NCBI GenBank assembly: GCA_017307285.1
Contig: JAFKFI010000107.1
Location: forward strand, 1 to 56,895
DNA from: Alphaproteobacteria bacterium
GTDB taxonomy: Bacteria > Pseudomonadota > Alphaproteobacteria > Acetobacterales > Acetobacteraceae
Direction of reading: 5' to 3'
Length of the DNA: 56,895 nt
Shown here: positions 47,624-56,508 of the stretch, in pieces
Position numbering within the stretch: position 1 is the first letter of the stretch
Layout: each line of letters opens with the position of its first letter
Notes under the pieces: model-generated
What the model was told of the DNA's origin: nothing
Seen by the model: the letters and a program-made list of their open reading frames with translations, nothing else
Databases searched by the model: none
Translations under genes and position numbers: made by a program

Positions 47624-48585
47624 TTCCGTGCCCCAACCTCGGTCCCGCGGATTTCCTCGCGGGGGAAGCGGAAGTCGAAATTGCAGAACTCGCACGTCAT
47701 CACGATGTCGCCTTCGACGGTCATGTGGTCCAGATCGTCCCGCGTGAAGCCTTCCAGGATGCCAGACAGGCGCTGGCGGGAGCAGCGGCAGCCATACGAG
47801 AGCGCCCGCGCCCGATCGACCGCGGCGCCCTCCGTATGGAACAATCGATACAACAATCGTTCGGGCGGCAGCGCATCGTCGAGCAGCTCGCCGTCCCGCA
47901 AGGTCGCGGCGAGGGCGACGGCAGTACGCCAGCTTTCCTCCTGTGCCTCCGCGTCGAGCGCGGGATCGACCCCGCCCTCGCCCGCCACCTTCTCCAGGAT
48001 CAACCCACCCGCCCGCCAGCCGGCCTCGGTCTCCTCGCAGGCAAGATGGACGAAGCAGCTCATCTGCTCGCTGGTGCGGAAGTAATGCAGCGCCATGTCG
48101 GCGAGGCGGCTGCCCTCGATGGTCACGATCCCCTGGTGCCGGTCGCGATCGGGCCCCTGGTCCACCGTGAAGGCCAGATAGCCGTGCCCCATCAGCTGCT
48201 CGGCCGATGGCTCGGTCTCGCGGGCAAGCAGGTCGGAGAATTTGTCCTCGTTGATGCGGGCATAGCCGCGCAGCGCGCCGCCATCGGTGCAGTCGGCGAG
48301 CAGCATCGGCAGGGCGCCGTCGCCCTTCACCTGGAGGCTGAACGAGCCCTGGAACTTGAGCGCGGAGGCCAGACCGGCGGCCAGCGCCAGCGCCTCGCCG
48401 GTGATCCGGCGCACCAGCGGTGGATTGTCGTGGCGGGTCAGCAGCGCGTCGGCCAGCGGCCCAAGCCGGATCAGCCGGCCGCGCACCGGCCGGCGCGGCA
48501 GATAGAAGGGCGTGACGCCGCGCGGTACGACGATGTCGGGCACGGCGGGTCGCAGGCTGTCGAGGAAGGCGGGAGTTTCGGACAT
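47620..48585 (-). CDS. hslO: Redox-regulated chaperone Hsp33
   Basis: 321 aa from MSETPAFL. Hsp33 is activated by oxidation of a zinc centre. The zinc/redox cysteines are CRCS and CEFC near the C-terminus (the spacing of 'CxC ... CxxC'). Family motifs GGALRGYARI and LGxG-like helices are seen. It is divergent from the flavin disulfide reductase, and the lipoprotein gene overlaps its stop. Confidence 0.93.
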   Translation of the reverse strand: MSETPAFLDSLRPAVPDIVVPRGVTPFYLPRRPVRGRLIRLGPLADALLTRHDNPPLVRRITGEALALAAGLASALKFQGSFSLQVKGDGALPMLLADCTDGGALRGYARINEDKFSDLLARETEPSAEQLMGHGYLAFTVDQGPDRDRHQGIVTIEGSRLADMALHYFRTSEQMSCFVHLACEETEAGWRAGGLILEKVAGEGGVDPALDAEAQEESWRTAVALAATLRDGELLDDALPPERLLYRLFHTEGAAVDRARALSYGCRCSRQRLSGILEGFTRDDLDHMTVEGDIVMTCEFCNFDFRFPREEIRGTEVGARN

Positions 48586-48724
48586 CGTCCCAAGATAGGC
48601 CCGGCACCGCGTCCGGGCTACCGGCGCCGGGCTGGGTTGCGGCGCGCGACGCCCTTCGCCGGGGCGTGATGCGCAAGGCCGGGCTTGGCAGTAAGAGAGA
48701 AGAAGGTCAGACGGGGAACCAGCC

Positions 48725-50119
48725 ATGCCAGCAATCGAGACCTACGACGCCGTGATGTTCGGCAGCGGCGAGGCCGGCAAGTCGATGGCCTGGCATCTCG
48801 GTGGCCAACGTCAGCGTGTCGCGGTGGTGGAGGAGCGCTACATCGGCGGCTCCTGTCCCAATATCGCCTGCCTGCCGAGCAAGAACATTATCCACAGCGC
48901 GAGCGTCGCCCGGACGGTCGCGACCAGCGCCGGGTTCGGCACCCACGCGTCCGGCGTCACGGTTTCGATGCGAGAGGTGCAGGCGCGCAAGCGGGCGATG
49001 GTCGATGGCCTCATCAAGACGCACCTGGAGAAATTCGCCGCCGCCCACTGCGAACTGGTCATGGGGCGGGGCAGCTTCGTCGCCGAGCGGACCATCGAGG
49101 TCACGTCCGCCGATGGCGGGAAACGGACGCTCCGCGGCGACAAGGTCTTCCTCGACCTCGGCGCCTTCGCCACGGTGCCGGAGCTTCCGGGGCTCGCCGA
49201 CGCCGCGCCCCTCACCCATGTCGAGCTGCTCGACCTCGACACCCTGCCCGAGCACTTGCTGATCCTCGGCGGCGGCTACATCGCGCTGGAGCTCGCGCAG
49301 GCGATGCGCCGGTTCGGCAGCCGCGTGACCATTTGCGAGCGCGCCGAGCAAATCATCTCCCGCGAGGACCCCGACATTTCCGGGGCGATCCGCAGCCTGC
49401 TGGGCGATGAGGGCATCGAGATCGTCACCTCGGCCGACGTTCGGCGCGTCTCCGGTCGATCGGGCCGCACCGTCACGCTCCACCTCGCGGCCGGCGGGAC
49501 CGAGTCGACGCTCGAAGGCTCCCACCTCCTGGTCGCCCTGGGAAAGGCGCCGAACACGCAAGGGATCGGGCTCGATCGCGCAGGGGTCGAGCTAACCCCG
49601 TCCGGATATGTACGCGTCAATGACCGGCTGGAGACGAGCGCCCCCGCCGTCTGGGCAATGGGCGACTGCGCGGGAAGTCCGGCCTTCACCCATATGGCGT
49701 TCGAGGATTTCCGCATCGTGCGCGACAACCTGAATGGCGGGAACCGCAGCACGTCCGGCCGGCAGGTGCCGTTCTGCCTGTTCACCGATCCCGAGCTTGC
49801 GCGCGTCGGCCTGAACGAGACCGAGGCCAAGCGGCAAGGCGTCGCCTACCGTCTCGCGGAGCTCCCGGTCGCCGCCATCCTGCGCACCCGCACGACCGGC
49901 GAGACGCGCGGCAAACTCAAGGCGCTGATCGGCGCGGACGACCGGATCATCGGCTTCACCGCCTTCGGCCCGCACGCCGGCGAAATGCTGCCGCCGATCC
50001 AGTTGGCGATGAGCGCCGGGTTGCCCTATCAGGCGGTGGAGGCGCTGACGGTCTCGCATCCCACCTACGCGGAAGGGCTGGTGCAGCTGTTCTCCAGCGT
50101 CGGTCCGCTGGCATCCTGA
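48725..50119 (+). CDS. FAD-dependent pyridine nucleotide-disulfide oxidoreductase (MerA/Lpd-like)
   Basis: 464 aa. N-terminal FAD motif AVMFGSGEAGKSMAWHL, redox-active pair in GGSCPNIACLPSKN (CxxxxC), NAD motif LLILGGGYIALELAQAM, AMGDCAG, and C-terminal dimer His region LTVSHPTYAEGL. It resembles the mercuric reductase/lipoamide dehydrogenase class but has no N-terminal HMA domain and no C-terminal Cys pair, so Hg(II) reduction is doubtful. Faces away from hslO. Confidence 0.9.
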   Translation: MPAIETYDAVMFGSGEAGKSMAWHLGGQRQRVAVVEERYIGGSCPNIACLPSKNIIHSASVARTVATSAGFGTHASGVTVSMREVQARKRAMVDGLIKTHLEKFAAAHCELVMGRGSFVAERTIEVTSADGGKRTLRGDKVFLDLGAFATVPELPGLADAAPLTHVELLDLDTLPEHLLILGGGYIALELAQAMRRFGSRVTICERAEQIISREDPDISGAIRSLLGDEGIEIVTSADVRRVSGRSGRTVTLHLAAGGTESTLEGSHLLVALGKAPNTQGIGLDRAGVELTPSGYVRVNDRLETSAPAVWAMGDCAGSPAFTHMAFEDFRIVRDNLNGGNRSTSGRQVPFCLFTDPELARVGLNETEAKRQGVAYRLAELPVAAILRTRTTGETRGKLKALIGADDRIIGFTAFGPHAGEMLPPIQLAMSAGLPYQAVEALTVSHPTYAEGLVQLFSSVGPLAS

Positions 50120-50184
50120 GCCTGGTTGGCGGGGCCGGCATCCCGGCCTAGGCATACGGGCGCGGGCAGCGCCGGGGGAAAGAC

Positions 50185-51369
50185 ATGGGGGCGCGGCCCT
50201 GGCTGATACTCGCCGCGATGGTGCTCGCGCGGATCGCATTCGGCTACCAGTACCAGACCGTCGCCAGCCTGACGCCGCAGCTGATGGCGGCGTACGGTCT
50301 CGACTACACCAGCATCGGCACGCTGATCGGCGTGTTCGTCGCCCCCGGAATCATCCTCGCCCTGCCGCTCGGCCTCCTCGGGCGCCGCTACGGTGATCGG
50401 CTGATCGTCGGCGGCGGGCTCGCGCTGATGACGGCGGGGCCGTTGCTCGGCGCGGTGTGGGCCAACCCGGCGGGGATCGGCGCCGGGCGGCTGCTAGCGG
50501 GCGCCGGCGGGGTCGCGATGATCGTGCTGCAGAACAAGATCATCTCCGACTGGTTCACCGGCCGCGCCTTCATGCTGGCGATCAGCCTTTCGGTCGCGGC
50601 CTACCCCGTCGGCGTGTCCGGCGCGCAGATCGCCTTGCCGTGGATCGCCGCCGAAAGCGGCACAGTCGCCGCGCTGCTGTCCGATACCGCGCTCGTCGGC
50701 CTCTCGCTGGTCCTGTTCCTCGCGAGCTACCGCGACGCGCCATCCGCGCAACCGGCGCAGCGCCGGTTCTCGCTGCCGGGCCGGCGCGAGTGCATCCTCG
50801 TCATGGTCGGCGGCCTGGTGTGGACCGCCTATACCGGCTGCTACGGCGGGTTCGTGTCCTACGTGCCGTCGCTGATGAGCGTGCAGGGCCATTCCGCGCT
50901 GATCGCCGGCGCGGTGATGACGCTCGCGACCTGGGGCAGCATCCCCGCGACACTCGCCGGCGGCGCCATCGCCGCGCGGTTCGGCAATTTCCGCGTCCTG
51001 CTGTTCGGCGCCGTCGCGATGGCGCTGGGCTGCTTTGGCATGGCCTTCACCGCCTGGCCGCTGGCGAGCGCCGTGATGTTCGGCGTGCTCGGCTCAGTGC
51101 ATCCCTCGGTCATCATGGCCGCCGGCACGCTGTCGTCACGCCCGGAGAACCGCGCCGTCGGCATGGGGATTTTCTACACCACCTATTACGCCGGCAACGC
51201 CCTGGCCCCCGCCCTCTGCGGCCACGCCGCCGACCTCGTAGGCGGCCCCGGCGGCGCGCTCTACGCCGCTGCCGCGATCGGCCTGCTGGCGATCCCGCTC
51301 TGGCTGCTGCACGCCAGGCTCACTGCCGGGAACCGCCGCCGGCAACGCACGCTGGCTGTGAGCGATTGA
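50185..51369 (+). CDS. MFS transporter
   Basis: 394 aa, twelve membrane helices; the loop after helix 2 reads GLLGRRYGDRL and the cyanate-transporter-like N-terminus YQYQTVASLTPQLMAAYGLD. Most like NNP/CynX-type carriers. Substrate unknown. The next three genes follow closely on the same strand. Confidence 0.87.
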   Translation: MGARPWLILAAMVLARIAFGYQYQTVASLTPQLMAAYGLDYTSIGTLIGVFVAPGIILALPLGLLGRRYGDRLIVGGGLALMTAGPLLGAVWANPAGIGAGRLLAGAGGVAMIVLQNKIISDWFTGRAFMLAISLSVAAYPVGVSGAQIALPWIAAESGTVAALLSDTALVGLSLVLFLASYRDAPSAQPAQRRFSLPGRRECILVMVGGLVWTAYTGCYGGFVSYVPSLMSVQGHSALIAGAVMTLATWGSIPATLAGGAIAARFGNFRVLLFGAVAMALGCFGMAFTAWPLASAVMFGVLGSVHPSVIMAAGTLSSRPENRAVGMGIFYTTYYAGNALAPALCGHAADLVGGPGGALYAAAAIGLLAIPLWLLHARLTAGNRRRQRTLAVSD

Positions 51370-51391
51370 CCTTGCGGATGGAGAAGGCCCG

Positions 51392-51943
51392 ATGCCGCCG
51401 CTCAAGGTGATGATCGTCCGTCACGCGGAAAAGCCCGCCGACCACGAGAACCGGCATCCCCCGTTCGGCGTGGACGAGGAGGGGCGAGCGGACCCGCGCA
51501 GCTTGAGCCCGCTCGGCTGGCAGCGGGCGGGAGCCCTCGTTCCTTGGTTCGCCCGCGCGGCGGATCCGCTGGCGACGCCGGCGGCCCTGTTCGCGCCACA
51601 TCATCGCGGCACCAGCCACCGCGCGCGCCAGACGCTCGTGCCGCTCGCGCGCCTTCTCAGGCTGCCGATCCACGCCGACCTGCCGGTGGGCGAGGAGCCG
51701 AAGCTCGCCGATGACGTGCTCGCCTGTGCCGGCCCGGTGCTGATCGCGTGGGAACACAAGGCCCTGCCACGCATCCCCCGCCTGCTCGCCGGCCCCACCC
51801 CGCGCTGCCCCGCCGACTGGCCGGAGGACCGCTTCGACCTCGCCTGGGTGCTGGATCGCGACGCCGATGGCGCGTGGCGATTCGCGCAGGTGCCGCAATT
51901 GTTGCTCGGCGGCGATTCGCCCACGGTGTTGCCGCTCGGCTAG
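51392..51943 (+). CDS. Histidine-phosphatase superfamily protein
   Basis: 183 aa. The catalytic motif VMIVRHAEKP is at the N-terminus (phosphorylatable His in RHA), and a second His appears in IAWEHKALPRI, the usual pattern of phosphoglycerate-mutase-like phosphatases. Substrate unknown. Confidence 0.82.
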   Translation: MPPLKVMIVRHAEKPADHENRHPPFGVDEEGRADPRSLSPLGWQRAGALVPWFARAADPLATPAALFAPHHRGTSHRARQTLVPLARLLRLPIHADLPVGEEPKLADDVLACAGPVLIAWEHKALPRIPRLLAGPTPRCPADWPEDRFDLAWVLDRDADGAWRFAQVPQLLLGGDSPTVLPLG

Positions 51944-51980
51944 ACTGGCGCACTCGCATCCCGACAGGACGACACGCATC

Positions 51981-53354
51981 ATGACCGCGACCACTTCCGC
52001 GAGCGAGCGCCTGGGCTCGTTCGTCGCCGGCCTACGCTACGAGGATATTCCCCGGCCCGCCGTCGAGCAGGCGTGCCGCATGTTCCTCGACGCGATCGGC
52101 TGCGCGCTGGCGGCGTGGCGCGAAGACCCCCGCAAGGCCGGCATCGCGCGCGCCGTCGCGGAGGAATTCGCCGCGAAGGGCGGCGCCAGCATCGTCGGAG
52201 GCGGTGTCACGCATCCCGCCCTTGCCGCCCTCGCCAACGGCATCCTCGCCAACGCGGCCGACAACGACGACACCCACAAGCGCGCCCTGATCCATGTCGG
52301 CTCCGTCGTGGTGCCGGCGGCGCTCGCGGTGTGCGAGGATCGCGGGCTCTCCGGGCGTGACCTCATCGTCGCGATGGTCGCGGGGTACGAGGTCACGGCG
52401 CGGGTCGGCATGGCGGTGATGCCGACGCACTATCGCTTCTGGCACTCCACCGCCACCAACGGCACGTTCGGCGCCGCGGCGGCCGCCGCGCGCGCGATGG
52501 GCCTCGACGCGGCGGCGACGCAGGCCGCACTCGGCTTCGCCGGCACGCAAGCGGCCGGCCTCAACGCCTTCTTCGAGACCGGCGACGACAGCAAGAGCGT
52601 GCATCCCGGCAAGGCCGGCATGAACGGCGTGCTGGCCGCGCGCCTCGCCGCCCTCGGCGCCACCAGTCCGCCCGACATTTTCGGCCACCCCAAGGGCTAT
52701 CTCGCCGCCTACAGCACCGAGCCCGACGCCGCCGTGCTGACGCGCGGGCTCGGCGAGACCTGGGAGATCACCCAGAACGGCTACAAGCCATACCCCTCCA
52801 TCCTCGCCAGCCACTCGCCGATCGGCGCGGCGCTGGAGATCGTCGCGCGCCACGCCCCCGATCCGGCGCGCATCGAGAGCGTCGCGATCAACACCTACGC
52901 CACCGTCAAGTCGCACTTCTCCAGCAAGCAGGCGGACAGTACGATGGCGTCGCGGCTTTCGGTGCCGTACTGCGTCGCCGTCGCCCTGGTGGACGGGAAG
53001 GTCGGCCAGCCGCAATTCCAGCCCGACCGCTTCCAGGACGCGCGGGTGCGCCGCGTGCTCGACCGCACGGAGGTCGTCGCCGACGCCGAGCTAACCAAGC
53101 TATACCCGGAGAAATTCCCCGCGCGCGTGGTGGTGAGAATGCAGGGTGGCGAGAGCCTGCAAGCCGAGATGATGTACCCGAAGGGCGACCCGCAAAACCC
53201 GCTCAGCAACGACGAGCTCGCCCAGAAATTCCGCGACAACGCCCGCGACTATCTGCCCGCCGGCGACGTGGAAAAATTCATATCCGCGGCGATGGACCTC
53301 AGCTCGGCGGCGACGCTCGCCGAGTTGACCCGCCCGTTGCGCGCGCGGAGCTAA
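51981..53354 (+). CDS. MmgE/PrpD family protein
   Basis: 457 aa from MTATTSASERLG. The PrpD-type fold is indicated by the N-terminal GCALAAWREDP, ADNDDTHKRALIHVGSVV and GYEVTARVG segments, and by ATNGTFGAAAAAARAMGLD. Relatives dehydrate 2-methylcitrate or act on other hydroxy acids (cis-aconitate decarboxylase, iminodisuccinate epimerase). The LLM monooxygenase starts 5 bp downstream, so the two probably act in one catabolic pathway. Confidence 0.9.
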   Translation: MTATTSASERLGSFVAGLRYEDIPRPAVEQACRMFLDAIGCALAAWREDPRKAGIARAVAEEFAAKGGASIVGGGVTHPALAALANGILANAADNDDTHKRALIHVGSVVVPAALAVCEDRGLSGRDLIVAMVAGYEVTARVGMAVMPTHYRFWHSTATNGTFGAAAAAARAMGLDAAATQAALGFAGTQAAGLNAFFETGDDSKSVHPGKAGMNGVLAARLAALGATSPPDIFGHPKGYLAAYSTEPDAAVLTRGLGETWEITQNGYKPYPSILASHSPIGAALEIVARHAPDPARIESVAINTYATVKSHFSSKQADSTMASRLSVPYCVAVALVDGKVGQPQFQPDRFQDARVRRVLDRTEVVADAELTKLYPEKFPARVVVRMQGGESLQAEMMYPKGDPQNPLSNDELAQKFRDNARDYLPAGDVEKFISAAMDLSSAATLAELTRPLRARS

Positions 53355-53359
53355 GCGCG

Positions 53360-54724
53360 ATGCCCAAGACGATCCGCCTCAACGCGTTCGACATGAACTG
53401 CATCGCCCACCAGTCGCCCGGCCTGTGGACGCATCCGCGCGACCGGGCCGACAGCTACAACACGCTGGAATACTGGACGGATCTTGCGCGCACCCTGGAG
53501 CGGGGCAAGTTCGATGCGCTGTTCCTCGCCGATGTGCTCGGCATCTACGACGTGTACCAGGGCTCGCCGCGCACGGCGCTCGAGCAGGCGGTGCAGGTGC
53601 CGGTGAACGATCCGCTCATGGTGATCCCGGCGATGGCGGTGGTCACGCAGCATCTCGGCTTCGGCGTGACCTGCGCGTTGTCCTACGAACTCCCGTATCC
53701 GTTCGCCCGCCGCATGTCGACGCTCGACCATCTCACCAAGGGTCGCGTCGGCTGGAACATCGTCACTGGCTATCTCAACAGCGCGGCGCTCGCGATGGGC
53801 ATGACCGAGCAGCACGACCACGACACACGCTACGAGATCGCCGAGGAATACATGCAGGCGGTCTACAAGCTGTGGGAAGGCAGCTGGGAGGACGGCGCCG
53901 TGCTGCGCGACCGCGCCGGGCGGCGCTTCGCCGACGCTGGCAAGATCCACCGCATCAAGCACGCCGGCAAATACTTCCAGATGGAAGCGATCCACCTCTG
54001 CGAGCCATCGCCGCAGCGCACGCCGGTGCTCTACCAAGCCGGCGCCTCGACACGCGGCCGGCAATTCGCCGCCGAGCACGCCGAGTGCGTGTTCATCAAC
54101 GGCCCCACCCGCCGCGTGATCGCGCCGATCGTCGCCGACATCCGCCGCCGCGCCGCACTGCTCGGGCGCAACCCGGCGGAAATCCAGATCTTCACCATGA
54201 TGACGATCATCCCCGGCCGCACCCGTGCCGAGGCCGAGGAAAAGCTCGCCGAGTATCGCGCGCATGTCAGCGAGGAAGGCGCGCTCGCGCTGATGTCCGG
54301 CTGGACGGGCGTGGATTTTTCCGAGCTCGCGCTCGACGAGATCGTCCGCTTCGAGCAGAAGAAGGCAATGACCTCGGCGTTGGAGGCGTTCACCATCGCC
54401 GACCCCGATCGCGAATGGACAGTGCGCGAGATCGCCAAGCACGCCGCGATCGGCGGCCGTGGTCCGGTGGTGGTCGGCTCGGCGCGAGAGGTCGCGGACG
54501 AGATGCAGGCTTGGGTGGAGGAGACCGATATCGACGGCTTCAATCTCGCCTACGCGCTGACGCCTGAGACGTTCGAGGACATCGTCGATCTCGTGGTGCC
54601 CGAGCTGCAAGAGCGCGGGGTCTATAAGCGGGACTACGCGACGGGGACGTTGCGCGAGAAACTATACGGCCCCGGCCGCGCCCGGCTGCCGTCGGAGCAC
54701 CCGGCAGCGCGGTTCCGCTTGTAA
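53360..54724 (+). CDS. LLM-class flavin monooxygenase (NtaA/SnaA/DszA-like)
   Basis: 454 aa. TIM-barrel FMNH2-dependent monooxygenase: FDMNCIAHQSPGLW, TKGRVGWNIVTGYLNSAAL, HDTRYEIAEEYMQ and YQAGASTRGRQFAAEHAE are hallmarks of the NtaA group, which oxidises amines, sulfones or EDTA/NTA. It needs a flavin reductase, not seen nearby. Tightly coupled to the PrpD-like gene. Confidence 0.92.
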   Translation: MPKTIRLNAFDMNCIAHQSPGLWTHPRDRADSYNTLEYWTDLARTLERGKFDALFLADVLGIYDVYQGSPRTALEQAVQVPVNDPLMVIPAMAVVTQHLGFGVTCALSYELPYPFARRMSTLDHLTKGRVGWNIVTGYLNSAALAMGMTEQHDHDTRYEIAEEYMQAVYKLWEGSWEDGAVLRDRAGRRFADAGKIHRIKHAGKYFQMEAIHLCEPSPQRTPVLYQAGASTRGRQFAAEHAECVFINGPTRRVIAPIVADIRRRAALLGRNPAEIQIFTMMTIIPGRTRAEAEEKLAEYRAHVSEEGALALMSGWTGVDFSELALDEIVRFEQKKAMTSALEAFTIADPDREWTVREIAKHAAIGGRGPVVVGSAREVADEMQAWVEETDIDGFNLAYALTPETFEDIVDLVVPELQERGVYKRDYATGTLREKLYGPGRARLPSEHPAARFRL

Positions 54725-54730
54725 AGGCAA

Positions 54731-54811
54731 CCCCTCACCCCGGCCCTCTCCCACAAGGGGAGAGGGAGAAGAAAGCCCCCTCCCCTTGTGGGAGGGGGTT
54801 GGGGGGAGGGG
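54731..54811. repeat. Long imperfect inverted repeat between convergent genes
   Basis: Left arm CCCTCTCCCACAAGGGGA region (54731-54761) and right arm TCCCCTTGTGGGAGGGGG region (54781-54811), about 31 bp each with a 19-nt loop. It lies exactly between the ends of two convergent genes. Similar C/T- and G-rich palindromes recur in the intergenic DNA of many alphaproteobacteria; it may act as a bidirectional terminator or a REP-like element. Confidence 0.88.
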
Positions 54812-54812
54812 T

Positions 54813-56018
54813 CTACCCAGCCGCCCGCAGCAGCCGGCAGCTCCCCTTCTCCAACGGCTGAAACGCCTGCTCCCCCGGGATCGTCCGCAGCACGGTGTAA
54901 AGATCCCAAGGCCCCTTCGACGCCGCGGGCGCCTTCACCTGCACGAGGTACATGTCATGCACCATGCGCCCATCCGCGCGGATGTGGCCGTCGTGGAACA
55001 CCGCGTCATGCACCGGCGTCGCCCGCATCTCCCGCGTCACCACCTCCGCATCGACGCTGCCGGTCGCCTTCACCGCCTCGAGGTAGTGCAGCACGGCCGA
55101 ATACGTCCCGGCCTGGATCATGGTCGGCATCGCGTGCCGCTCGGCGAAGAATCGCTGCGCCCAGGCGCGGCTTTCCGCGTCGCGGTCCCAATAGAACGCC
55201 GTAGTCAGGATCAGCCCCTGCGCGCTCGGCAGCCCGATCGCCTTGATGTCGGTGATGAACGGCAGGAATGCCGCCAGCTTCTGCTTCTTGGTCAGCCCGA
55301 ACTCGACAGCCTGCTTCACCGAGTTCGCGGTATCGGCGCCCGAATTGGCGAGCCCGACCACGTCCGCACCCGACGCCTGCGCGGCGACCAGCTGCGAGGC
55401 GAAATCGGTCGTATTCAACGGCGCCACCGAATGGCCGAGCACCTTCCCCCCGGCATGGACGATCTCGCTGCTCGCCGTCTTTTCCAGGTTGGCGCCGAAT
55501 GTGTAGTCGGCGGTGATGAAGTACCAGCTCTTCGCCCCGCTCTCGACCAATGCCCGCCCGGTGCCGGCCGACAGCGCATACGAGTCGAATGTCCAGTGCG
55601 CGCCGTACGGAGAACAGTTCTCGTTGCTCAGCGCGGTGGAGGCCGTGCTGGTCACGAGGTCGATCCGATGCTTCTCCGCCGCCAGCCCCTGCACCGCGAT
55701 CGCCACCGCCGAATTGGTGAGGTCCGTGACCATCTGCACGTCCTCGCGGTCGAACCAGCGCCGCGCGATATCGACCGCGACGTCGGGCCGGTTCTGATGG
55801 TCGGCCGCGACAATCTCGATCTTGCGGCCAAGCACCGAGCTGCCGAAATCCTGCACGGCCAATCGCGCCGCCACCACCGACCCCTCGCCCGCCGCGTCGC
55901 CATACGGCCCGTTCATGTCGGTCAGCACGCCGATCTTGAGCGCCGCCGGCTCCTCGGCCCGCGCCAGCGGCGCCGCCACGACGGCAAGCGAAAGGATGGT
56001 CCAGAGCCAGGCGCGCAT
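54813..56018 (-). CDS. ABC transporter substrate-binding protein (LivJ-like, family 5)
   Basis: 401 aa. Signal peptide MRAWLWTILSLAVVAAPLARA, then a periplasmic type I binding fold: LKIGVLTDMNGPYGDAAG, DLTNSAVAIAVQGL, TSTASTALS and ADYTFGANLEKTA. Family members bind amino acids, amides or aromatic acids and feed ABC importers; the permeases are not in the window. Converges on the LLM gene. Confidence 0.9.
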   Translation of the reverse strand: MRAWLWTILSLAVVAAPLARAEEPAALKIGVLTDMNGPYGDAAGEGSVVAARLAVQDFGSSVLGRKIEIVAADHQNRPDVAVDIARRWFDREDVQMVTDLTNSAVAIAVQGLAAEKHRIDLVTSTASTALSNENCSPYGAHWTFDSYALSAGTGRALVESGAKSWYFITADYTFGANLEKTASSEIVHAGGKVLGHSVAPLNTTDFASQLVAAQASGADVVGLANSGADTANSVKQAVEFGLTKKQKLAAFLPFITDIKAIGLPSAQGLILTTAFYWDRDAESRAWAQRFFAERHAMPTMIQAGTYSAVLHYLEAVKATGSVDAEVVTREMRATPVHDAVFHDGHIRADGRMVHDMYLVQVKAPAASKGPWDLYTVLRTIPGEQAFQPLEKGSCRLLRAAG

Positions 56019-56160
56019 GATCGACTTTCCTCGGGAGCGGATGCGCTACATTCACGATCATATAACGTCTGTCAACCATATCCACGCTGCCGCGACGGCA
56101 ATGCAGGATTGACCGGCGCCGGCCGCCGTTTCAATGAACGGGCAATCGAAAGGAGCGCCC

Positions 56161-56508
56161 ATGAACGCCGAGCAACTGCGCGCCCTACAGGCGCCGCTGA
56201 AGACGAAATACCGCGAGCTGCCCGACGCCGCCCGCATCCCGGCCCGCGCCGAGGCCTCGCTCGATCCCGTCGAGATCGCCTGCACCGTGCCCTCCTGGCA
56301 CGGCAGCGTCACCGCCGGCCTGCACGAATCCGCCGGCGGCACCGGCAAGCTCGCCTGCTCGGCGGACATGCTGCTCCAGGCCCTCGCGGCCTGCGCCGGG
56401 GTCACGCTGCGCGCCGTGGCGACCGCCTACGGGGTGGAAATCCGGCACGGCCGGGGCGAATTCGAGCTTGCCAGCGAACCACGGCCTTACGGTGTGCCGA
56501 TCGGATGA
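56161..56508 (+). pseudogene. OsmC-family protein, truncated at the 3' end
   Basis: The ATG at 56161 follows AAAGGAGCG. Residues such as HESAGGTGKLACSADMLLQALAACAGVTLRAVA match OsmC-like peroxiredoxins with the conserved Cys in AACAGVT. Similarity ends near VEIRHG (about 56450); the remaining residues and the stop come from foreign sequence. Normal members have roughly 60 more residues with the rest of the fold. About 115 codons remain, so the protein is probably not functional. Confidence 0.8.

Noticed and set aside
48725..50119. Reading the flavin disulfide reductase as mercuric reductase MerA
   Set aside because: It keeps the CxxxxC redox pair but lacks the HMA domain and the C-terminal Cys pair that MerA needs, and lies far from the mercury-like island.
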